DNA of 64,000 nt from NCBI GenBank assembly GCA_021783695.1, contig JAJXTO010000005.1, forward strand, positions 1-64,000. Reading direction: 5' to 3'. The notes beneath the pieces were generated by a model. The model made no database searches. It worked only from the letters and a program-made list of their open reading frames with translations, and was not told where the DNA came from. The stretch's first letter is position 1. Each line of letters begins with the position of its first letter. The position numbers and the translations under genes were made by a program. Origin of the DNA: Pseudomonadota bacterium. Its GTDB lineage: Bacteria; Pseudomonadota; Gammaproteobacteria; Burkholderiales; Burkholderiaceae_C. Of this stretch, positions 48,036-57,697 are shown piece by piece.

Positions 48036-48455
48036 ATGACGACAAAACCCAGCAAATCCCTGCAAACCTTCCCCAACCCGGCGCCAGAGCGCGACTATCA
48101 CATTCACATGCAGGTGCCTGAATTCACCTGCCTGTGCCCGCTCACCGGCCAGCCGGATTTCGCCCGTTTCGATATCGACTTCATCCCCGACAAGACATGT
48201 GTCGAGCTCAAGAGCCTCAAGCTCTATATGTGGAGCTACCGGGACGAAGGCGCGTTTCACGAAAAAGTCACCAACACCATCCTCGACGATCTGGTCAAGG
48301 CCATGTCGCCGCGCTTCTTGCGGGTCACCGCGCGCTGGTATGTGCGCGGCGGCATCTATACCAATGTGGTGGTCGAACACCGCAAGCGCGGCTGGAAACC
48401 AGCGCCGCGCATCGATCTGTCACAGTTCGATGCCGCCGAACCTGCAGCGAACTGA
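48036..48455 (+). CDS. queF: 7-cyano-7-deazaguanine reductase (short QueF)
   Basis: NADPH-dependent nitrile reductase forming preQ1 from preQ0 in queuosine synthesis. The 139-residue type I form has the QueF motif [21 protein letters not shown] and the catalytic Cys in [14 protein letters not shown]. It lies 30 bp after the RnfB-like gene. With queG at the left end, two steps of the pathway are in this window. Confidence 0.95.
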   Translation: MTTKPSKSLQTFPNPAPERDYHIHMQVPEFTCLCPLTGQPDFARFDIDFIPDKTCVELKSLKLYMWSYRDEGAFHEKVTNTILDDLVKAMSPRFLRVTARWYVRGGIYTNVVVEHRKRGWKPAPRIDLSQFDAAEPAAN

Positions 48456-48461
48456 CAAATT

Positions 48462-49559
48462 TCAGGTTTTAAGCGGCGTTTCCGACTGAATGCGCAAAAT
48501 GGCATTCATTCCAGTCACGAGGACCGACCCATCGGCCAGCGCCTGCACCCCGTAAGGCAGGTGCAGCGTGCCGGGCAGAGCGCCAAGGGTGACTTTCTCG
48601 CCCTCGCCATGTCCGGCCAGGGTGCTCACCGTGCCGTCGGGCGCGATACGGCGGACCCGATTATTGTCGGCATCTGCCACGATCAGGCTGCCATCAGGCG
48701 CGAACGACAGGGTTTGCGGATGCAAAAACTGCGCCTCGGCAGTCTTGCCATCGGCAAAACCACCTTTGCCGGGTTTGCCCGCAAAGGTGCTCACCACGCC
48801 GTCCGGGGTGATTTTTCGAATCACGTTGTTGAAGTATTCACTGACGTACACATTGCCCTGTGCGTCCAGAGCCAGGCCGACTGGGGTATTGAACCGGGCC
48901 TTCGCCCCAGTCCCGTCGCGCCAGCCGCTATCGCCCGGGGACCCCGCCAGGGTGCTGACCACACCCTCCGGGCTGATGCGGCGCACCGTGCTGTTATAGG
49001 CGTCAGCCACATACACACTGCCCTGCGCGTTCACGCCCAGCCCGACCGGATGGTTGAACCGTGCCTTGGCGCCGGGGCCATCGGCATAGCCCTCGGCTTC
49101 CAGCTTGCCCGCCAGCGTGCTGACCAAGCCGTCGCGCGCAATGCGCCGCACCGTGTTGCTGCCGGAATCGCTGACGAACAGCGTGCCGTCCGCGGCCACC
49201 GCAACGCACTCTGGCGAGTAGAACCGTGCCTGCTGCGCCGGGCCATTGCGCGCGTCGCGCTGCTCGACCTGGCCGGCGACGATGGTGACCTGGCCATCCG
49301 TGCCCAGCTTGCGCACCACGCTGTTGACGTAGTCCGCCACGAACACATTGCCCTGCGCGTCCAGCGCCATGCCGCGCGGGTCGTGAAACCGGGCCTGGGA
49401 GAAATTTCCGGCGTTGTATTCCCCAGGGCCGATGGCACCGGCGTAGACCTCCAGCGTGCCCGCCGCCTGGGCGGCCAGTGCGCGTGGCGAAAGCACAGAA
49501 AACAGGCCACTGGACAAAGCCAGCGCTGCGGCGGATTGCATGAATTGGCGTCGCTGCAT
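48462..49559 (-). CDS. Exported NHL-repeat beta-propeller protein
   Basis: A 365-residue protein with a possible twin-arginine signal (MQRRQFMQSAAALALSSGLFSVLSPRALA). About six NHL repeats follow, each of the form ARF..P.GLALDAQGNVYVADYFNN.VRRI..DG.VSTLAG. Such propellers bind proteins, carbohydrates or cofactors; no enzymatic signature is visible. The gene converges on queF with 6 bp between stops. Function unknown. Confidence 0.85.
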   Translation of the reverse strand: MQRRQFMQSAAALALSSGLFSVLSPRALAAQAAGTLEVYAGAIGPGEYNAGNFSQARFHDPRGMALDAQGNVFVADYVNSVVRKLGTDGQVTIVAGQVEQRDARNGPAQQARFYSPECVAVAADGTLFVSDSGSNTVRRIARDGLVSTLAGKLEAEGYADGPGAKARFNHPVGLGVNAQGSVYVADAYNSTVRRISPEGVVSTLAGSPGDSGWRDGTGAKARFNTPVGLALDAQGNVYVSEYFNNVIRKITPDGVVSTFAGKPGKGGFADGKTAEAQFLHPQTLSFAPDGSLIVADADNNRVRRIAPDGTVSTLAGHGEGEKVTLGALPGTLHLPYGVQALADGSVLVTGMNAILRIQSETPLKT

Positions 49560-49635
49560 GATGGTTCAGGTGAGTGCGCCCGCGTCAGTGCGCGGGTCTG
49601 GGGACTCAAGCTTATTGCAGCCGCGTCAACCCTGC

Positions 49636-50247
49636 TCAGGTACCGCGCCGATCGACCAGGGCACGGGCGATGGTGCCCAGATCGACATATTCCAGTTCGG
49701 CCCCGGCTGGCACGCCGCGCGCCAGACGGGTGACCCGCAGGCCGCGCGGGCGCAGGGTTTCGGCGATGACGTGCGCGGTGGCCTCGCCTTCGTTGGTGAA
49801 GTTGGTCGCCAGAATCACCTCGTCCACTGTGCCATCGAGGGCACGGGCAATCAGGCGGTCAAGGCCGATTTCTTTCGGCCCCAGGCCATCGAGCGGACTG
49901 ATGCGTCCCATGAGCACGAAATACAGGCCGCGATAGGTGAGGGTCTGCTCCACCGCGGCCAGATCGGCGGGGCTTTCCACCACGCAGAGCTGACGGGCGT
50001 CGCGGCGGGGGTCGGTACAGATGCTGCACACCGTGTCTTCGGTGAGGGTGTTGCAGCGCGCGCAGCGCTGTAACACGCCCAATGCCGCGTCGAGCGCGCG
50101 GGCGATGCGCTGTGCGGCCTCCCGGTCGTGTTCGAGCAAGTGGTAAGCCATGCGCGACGCCGACTTCGGTCCGACGCCAGGCAACTGCCGCAGGGCGTCG
50201 ATCAGGGCGTCAAGCGCGGGAACATGGCCGGGGGCAGCCTCGTGCAT
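49636..50247 (-). CDS. recR: Recombination protein RecR
   Basis: RecFOR-pathway protein that helps load RecA at gaps. At 203 residues it has the helix-hairpin-helix [20 protein letters not shown], the zinc finger [16 protein letters not shown] and a Toprim domain ([16 protein letters not shown] ... [16 protein letters not shown]). It is the last gene of the dnaX-ybaB-recR operon. Confidence 0.96.
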   Translation of the reverse strand: MHEAAPGHVPALDALIDALRQLPGVGPKSASRMAYHLLEHDREAAQRIARALDAALGVLQRCARCNTLTEDTVCSICTDPRRDARQLCVVESPADLAAVEQTLTYRGLYFVLMGRISPLDGLGPKEIGLDRLIARALDGTVDEVILATNFTNEGEATAHVIAETLRPRGLRVTRLARGVPAGAELEYVDLGTIARALVDRRGT

Positions 50248-50265
50248 GGATGTGCGCTGCGCCGA

Positions 50266-50595
50266 TCAGAACGGCAGCTTCATGCCAGGCGGCAGCGGCA
50301 TGCCAGCGGTGGCCGCGCCCATTTTTTCCTGTGAGGTGGCTTCGGCCTTGCGCACGGCGTCATTGAAGGCGGCGGCCACCAGATCTTCGAGCATGTCGCG
50401 GTCTTCGGCCACCAGGCTGGGGTCGATGTTCACGCGCTTGACACCGTACTTGCAGGTCATCACCACCTTGACCAGACCGGCGCCGGACTGGCCTTCGACC
50501 TCGATGGTGGCAAGCTCGTCCTGTACGCGCTTGAGGTTGTCCTGCATCATCTGCGCCTGTTTCATCAGGCCGGAGAGTTGTCCTTTGTTGAACAT
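50266..50595 (-). CDS. ybaB: YbaB/EbfC nucleoid-associated protein
   Basis: A 109-residue DNA-binding protein: [29 protein letters not shown] is the family N-terminal helix, followed by the short beta-sheet [13 protein letters not shown]. Encoded between dnaX and recR, 18 bp from recR, as in most proteobacteria. The ORF-track start at 50640 is 15 codons too early. Confidence 0.95.
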   Translation of the reverse strand: MFNKGQLSGLMKQAQMMQDNLKRVQDELATIEVEGQSGAGLVKVVMTCKYGVKRVNIDPSLVAEDRDMLEDLVAAAFNDAVRKAEATSQEKMGAATAGMPLPPGMKLPF

Positions 50596-50654
50596 GGGGT
50601 GTCCTTCGAGAGAGAGATGAAATCGCCGCGCTTGCAGCACCGCGACATTGTCGG

Positions 50655-52505
50655 TCAGGCCGATGACGCCTGTGCCGTGTGGGGCATGGGTTTGAGGCTG
50701 CCGGGAACGATTTGTGCGCCCAGTTCCTGCATGAGTTGCCGCACCAGCGGGTCGCTGCGGATGGCGGCCTCGGCGTCTGCCTGCGCCTGGGCCTTGGCAC
50801 GGGCGTCACGCTGGGTTGCGCTGTCGGTCACCTCGCCGGTCTCGGTGCGCAGGGTAATGTCTCGTCCCAGCGCGGCGCGCACGGCAGCCTGCAGTTTGTC
50901 GAGCGCGCCGGCACGGGTGAGTTGTTCATTCGGCACGCCCAGCAGCCAGTCGCTGCCGTCGATCGCCCGCAGCTCGCTTTGCTGCGCCAATGCTCGCGGC
51001 AATCCGGCGGGCAGTTCCAGACGTTGGGCCAGCGTCGGCCAGTCGGTGTCGGGCGCGACTCGCAAAGGCGGCTTGATGACGGCGGCGGGCTGCGCTGCGG
51101 GCGACAAAGCAGGCGAGATCTGGGAGGTTTGGGCTGCGGCCGGCAATGCCACTGTTGGCTCGACGTGTACCGCGTTGCCCGTGGCCTTCGCCTCTTGCGT
51201 GGCAGGCATGTGCGCTGCTGGCTCCAGCGGAACGCTCAAGGTCGCTGCGCGACGCTGCATGGCCTTGGCCGCAGTCTGCACTGGGGGCGTGGGCTTGGCA
51301 ACCGATGCGGCGGGTTCAGAGGCCGATGCGGCCTGACCCTGCGGCGTCGGCGCTGCGTTGTCCGCCCTGGGCAGGACCAGTCCGCCCGGCGGCACACTGC
51401 CCGCAACCATCGGGGCGAAGGCCAGCAGGCGCAGCAGGGTCATGGTGAAGCCGGTCCGGTCGTCCGGGGCGAGCGATAGCTCGTTTCTCCCGTGCAGAAC
51501 GGTGGTGTAGGCCAGTTGCACCAGCTCCGGGCTGAGCTGCCCGGCCAGCGCTGCCAGCGCCTCGTGCTGCGGGTCGTCGGCGTCGGCGGCCTGGGGCACG
51601 AGTTGCAGCAGGGCGATGGTCTGCAACAGTGCGGCCAGTTCTTCCAGCGCCGCGCCGAAGGACAGGCTGCGCGCCTCAAGCGCATCGGCCTGCGCGATCA
51701 GCGCCACGCCATCCTGCGCGGCCAGCGCCTGCAGGATGTGCAGCAGATCGCTGCGATCGACCGTGCCCAGCATCTGCTGCACCGCGGCGGCCTCCACCCG
51801 CCCGGCGCAATACGCCAGCGCCTGGTCGGTCAGCGACAGGGCATCGCGCATCGAGCCGTGCGCGGCGCGGGCAATGAGCCGCAGCGCGGCATCATCCGCC
51901 GGCACGCTTTCGGCCTGCAGCACCTGCTGCAGGTGGCTGACGATGGCCGACGGCATCATCTGCTTGAGATTGAACTGCAGGCAGCGCGACAGCACAGTGA
52001 CCGGAACCTTCTGCGGGTCGGTGGTGGCGAGCACAAACTTCACATAGTCGGGCGGTTCTTCCAGCGTCTTCAGCATGGCGTTGAAGGCGTGGTTGGACAG
52101 CATGTGCACTTCGTCGATCATGTAGACCTTGAAGCGCCCGGCCGTGGGCTTGTAGACCGCCTGCTCCAGCAGCGTGGTCATGTCTTCGACGCCGCGATTG
52201 GAGGCGGCATCGAGTTCGATGTAATCGACAAAGCGTCCGGCATCGATCTCGGTACAGGCCGGGCAGACGCCGCAGGGCTGGCTGGTCACGCCGCCCTGCC
52301 CGTCCGGCCCGGTGCAGTTGAGCGCCTTGGCCAGAATGCGCGACACGGTCGTCTTGCCCACCCCGCGCGTGCCGGTGAACAGATAGGCGTGGTGCAGGCG
52401 GTCGTGGTCGAGCGCGTGGGTGAGCGCCCGCACCACATGCTCCTGCCCCACGAGCGAGGCAAACGATTTGGGGCGCCACTTGCGCGCCAGCGCGACGGAA
52501 TTCAT
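50655..52505 (-). CDS. dnaX: DNA polymerase III subunits gamma/tau
   Basis: Clamp-loader ATPase of 616 residues. Walker A is [14 protein letters not shown], the zinc motif is [21 protein letters not shown], and [24 protein letters not shown] carries Walker B. SRC motif: [11 protein letters not shown]. The C-terminal third is Ala/Pro/Gln-rich tau linker followed by domain V. A slippage heptamer for gamma production was not identified by eye. Start at [13 protein letters not shown] (52505). Confidence 0.96.
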   Translation of the reverse strand: MNSVALARKWRPKSFASLVGQEHVVRALTHALDHDRLHHAYLFTGTRGVGKTTVSRILAKALNCTGPDGQGGVTSQPCGVCPACTEIDAGRFVDYIELDAASNRGVEDMTTLLEQAVYKPTAGRFKVYMIDEVHMLSNHAFNAMLKTLEEPPDYVKFVLATTDPQKVPVTVLSRCLQFNLKQMMPSAIVSHLQQVLQAESVPADDAALRLIARAAHGSMRDALSLTDQALAYCAGRVEAAAVQQMLGTVDRSDLLHILQALAAQDGVALIAQADALEARSLSFGAALEELAALLQTIALLQLVPQAADADDPQHEALAALAGQLSPELVQLAYTTVLHGRNELSLAPDDRTGFTMTLLRLLAFAPMVAGSVPPGGLVLPRADNAAPTPQGQAASASEPAASVAKPTPPVQTAAKAMQRRAATLSVPLEPAAHMPATQEAKATGNAVHVEPTVALPAAAQTSQISPALSPAAQPAAVIKPPLRVAPDTDWPTLAQRLELPAGLPRALAQQSELRAIDGSDWLLGVPNEQLTRAGALDKLQAAVRAALGRDITLRTETGEVTDSATQRDARAKAQAQADAEAAIRSDPLVRQLMQELGAQIVPGSLKPMPHTAQASSA

Positions 52506-52692
52506 GCGCCCGATTCTATGAAGACTGCGCCGCAGCCTTCGCTGAATCCAAAATTGCAGCAGGATCGTCGCGTTGGAGGAAGATATCCAGAGCCGTCCCC
52601 TGAGATCCAAACACTCCGCCATGCCCCATCCCCTCCAGCGGCCTGGCGCCCCCCTTGTTCACCGGGCAGCGAAACACACAAGGCGACCCCCT

Positions 52693-52730
52693 CACCGCAT
52701 CCATCGCAGCTTCCGGCGATGGATGCGGTG
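52693..52730. repeat. Perfect 15-bp inverted repeat in the orn-dnaX gap
   Basis: CACCGCATCCATCGC and GCGATGGATGCGGTG flank an 8-nt loop AGCTTCCG. It would form a very stable hairpin in RNA of either strand. On the plus strand it is followed by TTTGC rather than a real T-tract, so terminator function is uncertain. It lies in the roughly 360-bp non-coding stretch between orn and dnaX. Confidence 0.7.
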
Positions 52731-52783
52731 TTTGCGGCTTGCGCAGCGCCTGGGCGTCGATGAGAGTGCGTCGGGCCGGGCAT

Positions 52784-52849
52784 GCAGTGGTCTTCAAGCC
52801 ACATCCCCAACACGTCGGAATCGCTCCGATAGTCCGCGTTGGCGAGGGC
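52784..52849 (-). pseudogene. Short fragment resembling a phage primase C-terminus
   Basis: A 22-residue stretch ADYRSDSDVLGMWLEDHC, immediately after a stop codon and 16 bp downstream of orn, resembles the YRADSDVLGxWLxECC segment near the end of P4/D5-type phage primases. It has no start of its own and the frame then turns to unlike sequence. The match is from memory and short, so this is tentative. Confidence 0.25.
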
Positions 52850-52864
52850 TCAATTCCCTCCGCC

Positions 52865-53473
52865 TTACGCCACTTCCGGATCCACGCCCGCCACCGGCAC
52901 GCGCAGAAAGTGTTCGCGGTAATGGCGCAGTTCGTCGATGGATTCCTGGATGTCGGCCAGCGCGGTATGCGCCTGCTGCTTCTTGAAGGCGCTCACCAGT
53001 TCGGGCCGCCAGCGGCGGGCCAGTTCCTTGAGGGTACTGACATCCAGATTTCGGTAGTGAAAATAGGCCTCCAGCTCGGGCATGCCCCGGGCCATGAAGC
53101 GGCGATCCTGGCAGATGGTGTTGCCGCACATGGGCGACTTGCCTGGCGGCACATAGTTTTTGAGGAAGGCGATGATGGCCTTGCTCGCCTGCGCCTCGTC
53201 CACGGTGCTGGCACGCACCCGTTCGGTGAGACCGGATTTGCCGTGGGTGTTCTGGTTCCAGGCGTCCATGCCGCCGAGCACCGCATCGCTCTGGTGAATG
53301 GCCAGCACCGGCCCCTCCACGCGCACGGTAAGCTGCGGATCGGTGACGACCACGGCCACTTCGATGATGCGATCGGAGTCGGGATTCAGTCCGGTCATCT
53401 CCATATCCACCCAGACGAGATTGTCGTCATGGCAGGCAAGTGGGGGAGAAACAGGCGCGGCGAGGTCGGACAT
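52865..53473 (-). CDS. orn: Oligoribonuclease
   Basis: DEDDh 3'-5' exonuclease that degrades diribonucleotides, including pGpG from c-di-GMP turnover. Exo motifs: [11 protein letters not shown] (Exo I), NTHGKSGL and [17 protein letters not shown] (Exo II region), [22 protein letters not shown] (Exo III). About 202 residues from MSDLAAP; an ATG three codons upstream (53482) is equally possible. It is divergent from the M48 protease gene. Confidence 0.95.
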   Translation of the reverse strand: MSDLAAPVSPPLACHDDNLVWVDMEMTGLNPDSDRIIEVAVVVTDPQLTVRVEGPVLAIHQSDAVLGGMDAWNQNTHGKSGLTERVRASTVDEAQASKAIIAFLKNYVPPGKSPMCGNTICQDRRFMARGMPELEAYFHYRNLDVSTLKELARRWRPELVSAFKKQQAHTALADIQESIDELRHYREHFLRVPVAGVDPEVA

Positions 53474-53575
53474 GGGCGGCATTCAGTGTGGAAAACGAGG
53501 CGGCGCGCAGCAAAGCGGGGCCGGGTGGAATAATCTGCGACTTGTCGATCGCGACAGATTGAGAAGGATTTTCGC

Positions 53576-54886
53576 ATGACCCCGCAACATCTTGCCCTGG
53601 CCTGGAGCGCACTGTTCGCCGCAGCGCTGATCGGCGGCACGGCCCTGAAACTCTGGCTGGCGCAGCGCCAGCAGCGCCATGTGCTCGCGCACCGCGACGC
53701 CGTGCCCGCGCCGTTTCGCGCCAGCATTCCGCTGGAAGCCCACCAGAAGGCCGCAGACTACACCGTGGCCAAACTGCGCTTTGGCTTGTGGACCACACTG
53801 TTTTCCGCCGTGATCGTGCTGCTGTGGACGCTCGAGGGCGGGCTGCAACTGCTCAACGGCTGGGTCACCGACACCTTCGGCACCGCTTTGGGCGGACAGC
53901 TTGCTCTGCTGGTAGCGTTCACCCTCATCGGGGCGCTGCTCGATCTGCCCTGGGACGTGGCGCGCACCTTCGGCCTGGAGGCGCGCTTCGGCTTCAACCG
54001 CCAGACGCCGCGCTCTTTCGTGCTCGATCTGCTGAAGAATACGCTGGTTGGTGCCGTGATCATGCTGCCGCTGGCGCTGCTGGTGCTGTGGATCATGCAG
54101 GTGGCCGGCGCCTGGTGGTGGCTGTGGGCCTGGGCCGGTCTCACCGCGTTCAGCCTGCTGATGATGGTGGTCTATCCGCTGGTCATTGCGCCGCTGTTCA
54201 ACAAATTCCAGCCCCTGCCCGACGGCGAGGTGAAAACCCGCGCGCAGGCGCTGATGCAGCGCTGCGACTTTGCGCTGGCCGGGCTGTTCGTCATGGACGG
54301 CTCGCGTCGCAGCGCGCACGCCAACGCCTATTTCACCGGCATGGGCGCGGCACGGCGCGTGGTGCTGTTCGATACCCTGCTCGGCCAGCTCAGCCCGGCG
54401 CAGATCGAAGGTGTGTTGGCGCATGAGGTCGGGCATTACAAGCGGCACCACATCCTCAAGCGCATGGTGGTGATGTTTGCGGTCAGCCTGGCCGGCCTTG
54501 CGCTGCTGGGCTGGCTGTCGAACCAGGTGTGGTTCTACGTCGGCCTGGGGGTCATGCCCAATCTGTTCGCCCCCAACCATGCCCTCGCGCTCATTCTGTT
54601 CAGCCTGGCGCTGCCGGTGTTCGGGGTGTTCTTCACCCCGCTGGGCGCGGCCACGTCACGCAAGCACGAGTTCGAGGCCGACGCCTACGCGGCGCAGCAC
54701 AGCGACGCCCGCGCGCTGGGCGAGGCGCTGATCACCCTGTACCGCGACAACGCCAGCACACTGACCCCCGACCCGGTGTATGTGCGGTTCTATTACAGCC
54801 ACCCGCCCGCGCTGCAGCGGCTGGAACGGCTGAGCGCGCTACCCGACGCGCCAGCCGCGTCCGCGCCGACGGCGGCCGCGGCTTGA
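53576..54886 (+). CDS. M48-family membrane metalloprotease (Ste24/CAAX type)
   Basis: A 436-residue integral membrane zinc protease with about six to seven transmembrane segments. The zinc motif is VLAHEVGHYKRHH (HExxH) near residue 282, and the third ligand is in EFEADAYAA near residue 363. The N-terminal RFGFNRQTPRSFVLDLLKN matches Ste24 homologues. Bacterial members probably process or degrade membrane proteins. Confidence 0.93.
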   Translation: MTPQHLALAWSALFAAALIGGTALKLWLAQRQQRHVLAHRDAVPAPFRASIPLEAHQKAADYTVAKLRFGLWTTLFSAVIVLLWTLEGGLQLLNGWVTDTFGTALGGQLALLVAFTLIGALLDLPWDVARTFGLEARFGFNRQTPRSFVLDLLKNTLVGAVIMLPLALLVLWIMQVAGAWWWLWAWAGLTAFSLLMMVVYPLVIAPLFNKFQPLPDGEVKTRAQALMQRCDFALAGLFVMDGSRRSAHANAYFTGMGAARRVVLFDTLLGQLSPAQIEGVLAHEVGHYKRHHILKRMVVMFAVSLAGLALLGWLSNQVWFYVGLGVMPNLFAPNHALALILFSLALPVFGVFFTPLGAATSRKHEFEADAYAAQHSDARALGEALITLYRDNASTLTPDPVYVRFYYSHPPALQRLERLSALPDAPAASAPTAAAA

Positions 54887-54904
54887 GCGCACAATGCTCC
54901 CGCC

Positions 54905-55249
54905 ATGACCGACCAAGACCTGCTCCACGCCCACTGCCAGCACCAGAGCGCCAGCCAGCGCCTGGACGATGCCGCGATTGCAGCCCATCTGCGCCTGGTC
55001 GACGGCTGGCGCGTCGAGGCGGGCAGCATCCGCAAGACCTTTGTCTTCGGCAACTACTACCAGACCCTGGCCTTCGTCAACGCGCTGGCCTGGATGATCC
55101 ATCGTGAAGACCATCACCCCGATCTGCTGGTGCAATACAACCGCTGCGGTGTGGCATTCAACACCCATTCGGCTGGCGGCATCACCCGCAACGATTTCAT
55201 CTGCGCCGCAAAGGCCGACGCGGTGTACGCGCAGGGCGCCGCGCGCTGA
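54905..55249 (+). CDS. phhB: Pterin-4a-carbinolamine dehydratase
   Basis: A 114-residue PhhB/DCoH-family enzyme that recycles the pterin cofactor of aromatic amino-acid hydroxylases. Signature: KTFVFGNYYQTLAFVNALAWMIHREDHHPDLLVQYNRCGVAFNTHSAGGITRNDF, with the catalytic His cluster. No phenylalanine hydroxylase gene lies nearby. It follows the M48 gene by 18 bp and precedes rsgA by 8 bp. Confidence 0.93.
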   Translation: MTDQDLLHAHCQHQSASQRLDDAAIAAHLRLVDGWRVEAGSIRKTFVFGNYYQTLAFVNALAWMIHREDHHPDLLVQYNRCGVAFNTHSAGGITRNDFICAAKADAVYAQGAAR

Positions 55250-55257
55250 CCGTCTGC

Positions 55258-56223
55258 ATGGACGACCTGGAGCGCCCCAACCCCCAACGCCCCAAGGGCA
55301 AGCGCAGCACAAAATCCGCACCGCGGGCCGCCAGTGGCCTGGCCGCCCGCATCGTCGGCGCGTTCGGGCGGCACTATCTGGCACAGCTTGACGACGGCGC
55401 TGTGCTTGCCTGCGTGCCCCGCGGCAAGCGCGCCGAGGTGGTCTGCGGCGACCGCGTCACCCTCGCTCCCGGCAATGCGCCCCTGGCCATCGAACAGGTG
55501 CATGCGCGGCGCAATGCCCTGTGGCGCGAGGACATGTGGCGCAGCAAGATGTTCGCCGCCAACCTCGACCGCGTGCTGCTGGTCACCGCCACCTACCCCG
55601 GCATCCAGCATGGCCTGATCGGACGTGCGCTGGTGGCAGCCGACGCTGCCGACATTCCCGTGACCCTGCTGCTGAACAAATGCGATCTGCCGCAGGCCGA
55701 GGCCGCGCGTGCCGACATGGCGGCATACCGCAATCTGGGCTACAGCGTCATCGAGCTATCGGTGCGCACCGCGCCAGAGGCCGCGCTGCAGGCGCTCACG
55801 CCCTTGCTCAGCGGCCAGACCAGCCTGTTGCTGGGCGCTTCGGGCGTAGGCAAATCCAGCCTGACCAATCTGCTGGCGCCCCAGGCGCAAGCGCCCACGC
55901 GCGAAATTTCCACGGCCCTCTCGGCCGGCAAGCACACCACCACGGCCACGCGGCTGTACGACCTGCCCGGCTTTGCGCCGGGCAGTGTGCTGATGGACTC
56001 GCCCGGTTTCCAGTCCTTCGGACTGCATCATTTGTCGGTGTCGCAGCTGCAGCATGGCTTCCCGGAAATACGCGCGCGCAACGGCCAGTGCCGGTTTCAG
56101 AACTGCACCCACCGCGATGAGCCCGGCTGCGTATTCACCACCGATCCGCAAGCCATCACCCCGGCGCGGCTGGCGCTGTACCGCACCCTTTACACCGAGC
56201 TGACTTCGGCACCTGTGCGATGA
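55258..56223 (+). CDS. rsgA: Ribosome small-subunit GTPase RsgA
   Basis: Circularly permuted GTPase aiding 30S maturation. An N-terminal OB-fold (RIVGAFGRHYLAQLDDG) precedes motif G4 (LLNKCDL), then G1 (LLGASGVGKSSLTN), G2/G3 (HTTTATRLYDLP, MDSPGFQSFG) and the C-terminal zinc knuckle CRFQNCTHRDEPGC. Length 321. It overlaps the DUF2007 gene by ATGA. Confidence 0.95.
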   Translation: MDDLERPNPQRPKGKRSTKSAPRAASGLAARIVGAFGRHYLAQLDDGAVLACVPRGKRAEVVCGDRVTLAPGNAPLAIEQVHARRNALWREDMWRSKMFAANLDRVLLVTATYPGIQHGLIGRALVAADAADIPVTLLLNKCDLPQAEAARADMAAYRNLGYSVIELSVRTAPEAALQALTPLLSGQTSLLLGASGVGKSSLTNLLAPQAQAPTREISTALSAGKHTTTATRLYDLPGFAPGSVLMDSPGFQSFGLHHLSVSQLQHGFPEIRARNGQCRFQNCTHRDEPGCVFTTDPQAITPARLALYRTLYTELTSAPVR

Positions 56224-56537
56224 AACGCGTGGACATCGCACCGAACATGGTCATCGCCACACTCTGGGCCGATGCACTCAACGCCGCGGGCATGCGCGCC
56301 GAGGTGTTCTCGCGCTATCTCACCAGCATTGCCGGGGAAATTCCGCCCGACCAGTGCAACCCGGCCGTCTGGGTGCTCGATGACCCCGATCTGCCGCGCG
56401 CCAGACAACTGCTGCGGGAATTGCGCACTCCCATTCGCGGTGCACTCTGGACCTGCCCCGGCTGCGGTGAACGTCACGGCCCGCAGTTCGCCCAATGCTG
56501 GAAATGCGGACGCTCCCGGCCCGACCCCGCCGCCTGA
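56220..56537 (+). CDS. DUF2007-like signal-transducing protein with zinc ribbon
   Basis: A 105-residue protein. The N-terminal half (ATLWADALNAAGMRAEVFSRY ... [20 protein letters not shown]) is the DUF2007 fold, related to PII-like small regulators. The C-terminus has a zinc ribbon, CPGCGERHGPQFAQCWKCG. Function unknown. The start overlaps the rsgA stop; the stop abuts the convergent DoxX-like gene. Confidence 0.85.
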   Translation: MKRVDIAPNMVIATLWADALNAAGMRAEVFSRYLTSIAGEIPPDQCNPAVWVLDDPDLPRARQLLRELRTPIRGALWTCPGCGERHGPQFAQCWKCGRSRPDPAA

Positions 56538-57614
56538 TCAGCCCTGGAGCGTGGCCGTGGCGTCTTCCTGTGGCGATGCACCACGCAGCCAGCCTTGCGA
56601 CGCCAGCAAAAACAAAAAGAGCAGCGCATAGACCGTGGTCGTGCCGAGCACGTCGCCCTTGTTGCCGGTGAAACCGGGACCGTACGGGCCGCCGAACCCT
56701 TCGGCCGTACTCCACAGCAGCAGGCTGTAGATCAGTCCACACCACAGCACCAGGCGGCGCAACACATCCGGCAGCCAGGGCGCAAGCAGCAGCCCGGCAG
56801 CAATCGCGCTTTCAGTCAGCGCGGCCAGCACGGCGAAGTGTTCCATGCCCATGACATGGCCCAGGCCAATGAACACCGCAATCCATTCCGCGATCCAGGA
56901 CGGCTGCCCGGCCTGCGCGCCGATCAGTAAGCTAGAGAAATGCTGCAAAAAACCCGGCTGCCATTTCCACCATGCGTCGAAGGCCCAGAGCAGGCCAAAC
57001 AGCCAGAATGCCCAGCGCACCCGCAGGCGGTCCGGCCGCCGCAGCGCTGCATCTGACCAGGCCGCGCCCTGCCAGCCGCGCAGCAGCAAAAGCAGCCCAA
57101 ACCCCAGGGCATAGACGATGGCGGTGCCGGGATCGGTCGCGCCGCTGGTGTAAGGCCCGCCCAGACCACCCAGCGTGCTCCAGAGAAACAGCTCATACAC
57201 CAGCCCCGACCAGGCCAGCGCCGGAAATGCCCAGCCGACGAGCAGGCCGACGGTCAGTAGCGCCTCGATGCCGAACAGCAGCGCCACCGCCTTGCCCATG
57301 CCGACTGCCGCCATGACCTGCAGCACGCCTGCGGCCCAGACGCCGAGCCAATGCGGCTGCCCGGCCGCTTGCGCCGCGCGGCTGACTTCAGCCGCGAACT
57401 GCGCGGCGTATTGCGGGTTGAAATGCAGGCCGAGATTGATGGCGAAAAACACGCCGAATGCGATACGCGCCCAGCTCAAGGCCCGCATGGCGGCATGATC
57501 TTCCGCCACGAGCAGCGGAGCGCGGGACGCCTTTACCTCCAGCGGCAAAGTGACATGCCGCACCCCGAGGCCGGGCTGGGCAAGAGGGTTTGGTTGTTGT
57601 TCTGTGGACGACAT
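56538..57614 (-). CDS. Duplicated DoxX/DoxD-like membrane protein
   Basis: A 358-residue protein with about eight hydrophobic segments arranged as two homologous halves. Each half ends with the same signature: ELFLWSTLGGLGGPYTSGATDPGTAIVYAL and SLLLWSTAEGFGGPYGPGFTGNKGDVLGTTTVYAL. GGPY with following Gly/Thr is typical of the DoxX/DoxD family, whose archaeal and acidithiobacillar members belong to thiosulfate:quinone oxidoreductase. That activity is not established here. The start at 57614 has GGGAG 6 nt upstream. Confidence 0.75.
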   Translation of the reverse strand: MSSTEQQPNPLAQPGLGVRHVTLPLEVKASRAPLLVAEDHAAMRALSWARIAFGVFFAINLGLHFNPQYAAQFAAEVSRAAQAAGQPHWLGVWAAGVLQVMAAVGMGKAVALLFGIEALLTVGLLVGWAFPALAWSGLVYELFLWSTLGGLGGPYTSGATDPGTAIVYALGFGLLLLLRGWQGAAWSDAALRRPDRLRVRWAFWLFGLLWAFDAWWKWQPGFLQHFSSLLIGAQAGQPSWIAEWIAVFIGLGHVMGMEHFAVLAALTESAIAAGLLLAPWLPDVLRRLVLWCGLIYSLLLWSTAEGFGGPYGPGFTGNKGDVLGTTTVYALLFLFLLASQGWLRGASPQEDATATLQG

Positions 57615-57697
57615 GCTGCGCTCCCGGCAGCGCATTGCCAACACGCCGCCTGACGTCTGCATTCTCGTCAGCCGGACTTAAATCCGGCTTAGGACGC

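Noticed and set aside
52516-52797. 93-codon minus-strand ORF before dnaX as a gene
   Set aside because: It spans the perfect inverted repeat, has no ribosome-binding site and matches no family I recognise; more likely non-coding.
52506-52864. 4.5S SRP RNA or selenocysteine tRNA in the orn-dnaX gap
   Set aside because: The SRP core GGAAGNAGC motif is absent. A CTTCAAG loop resembles a TCA anticodon arm, but the stem does not pair as a proper 5-bp stem with a 7-nt loop and there is no CCA-type acceptor.
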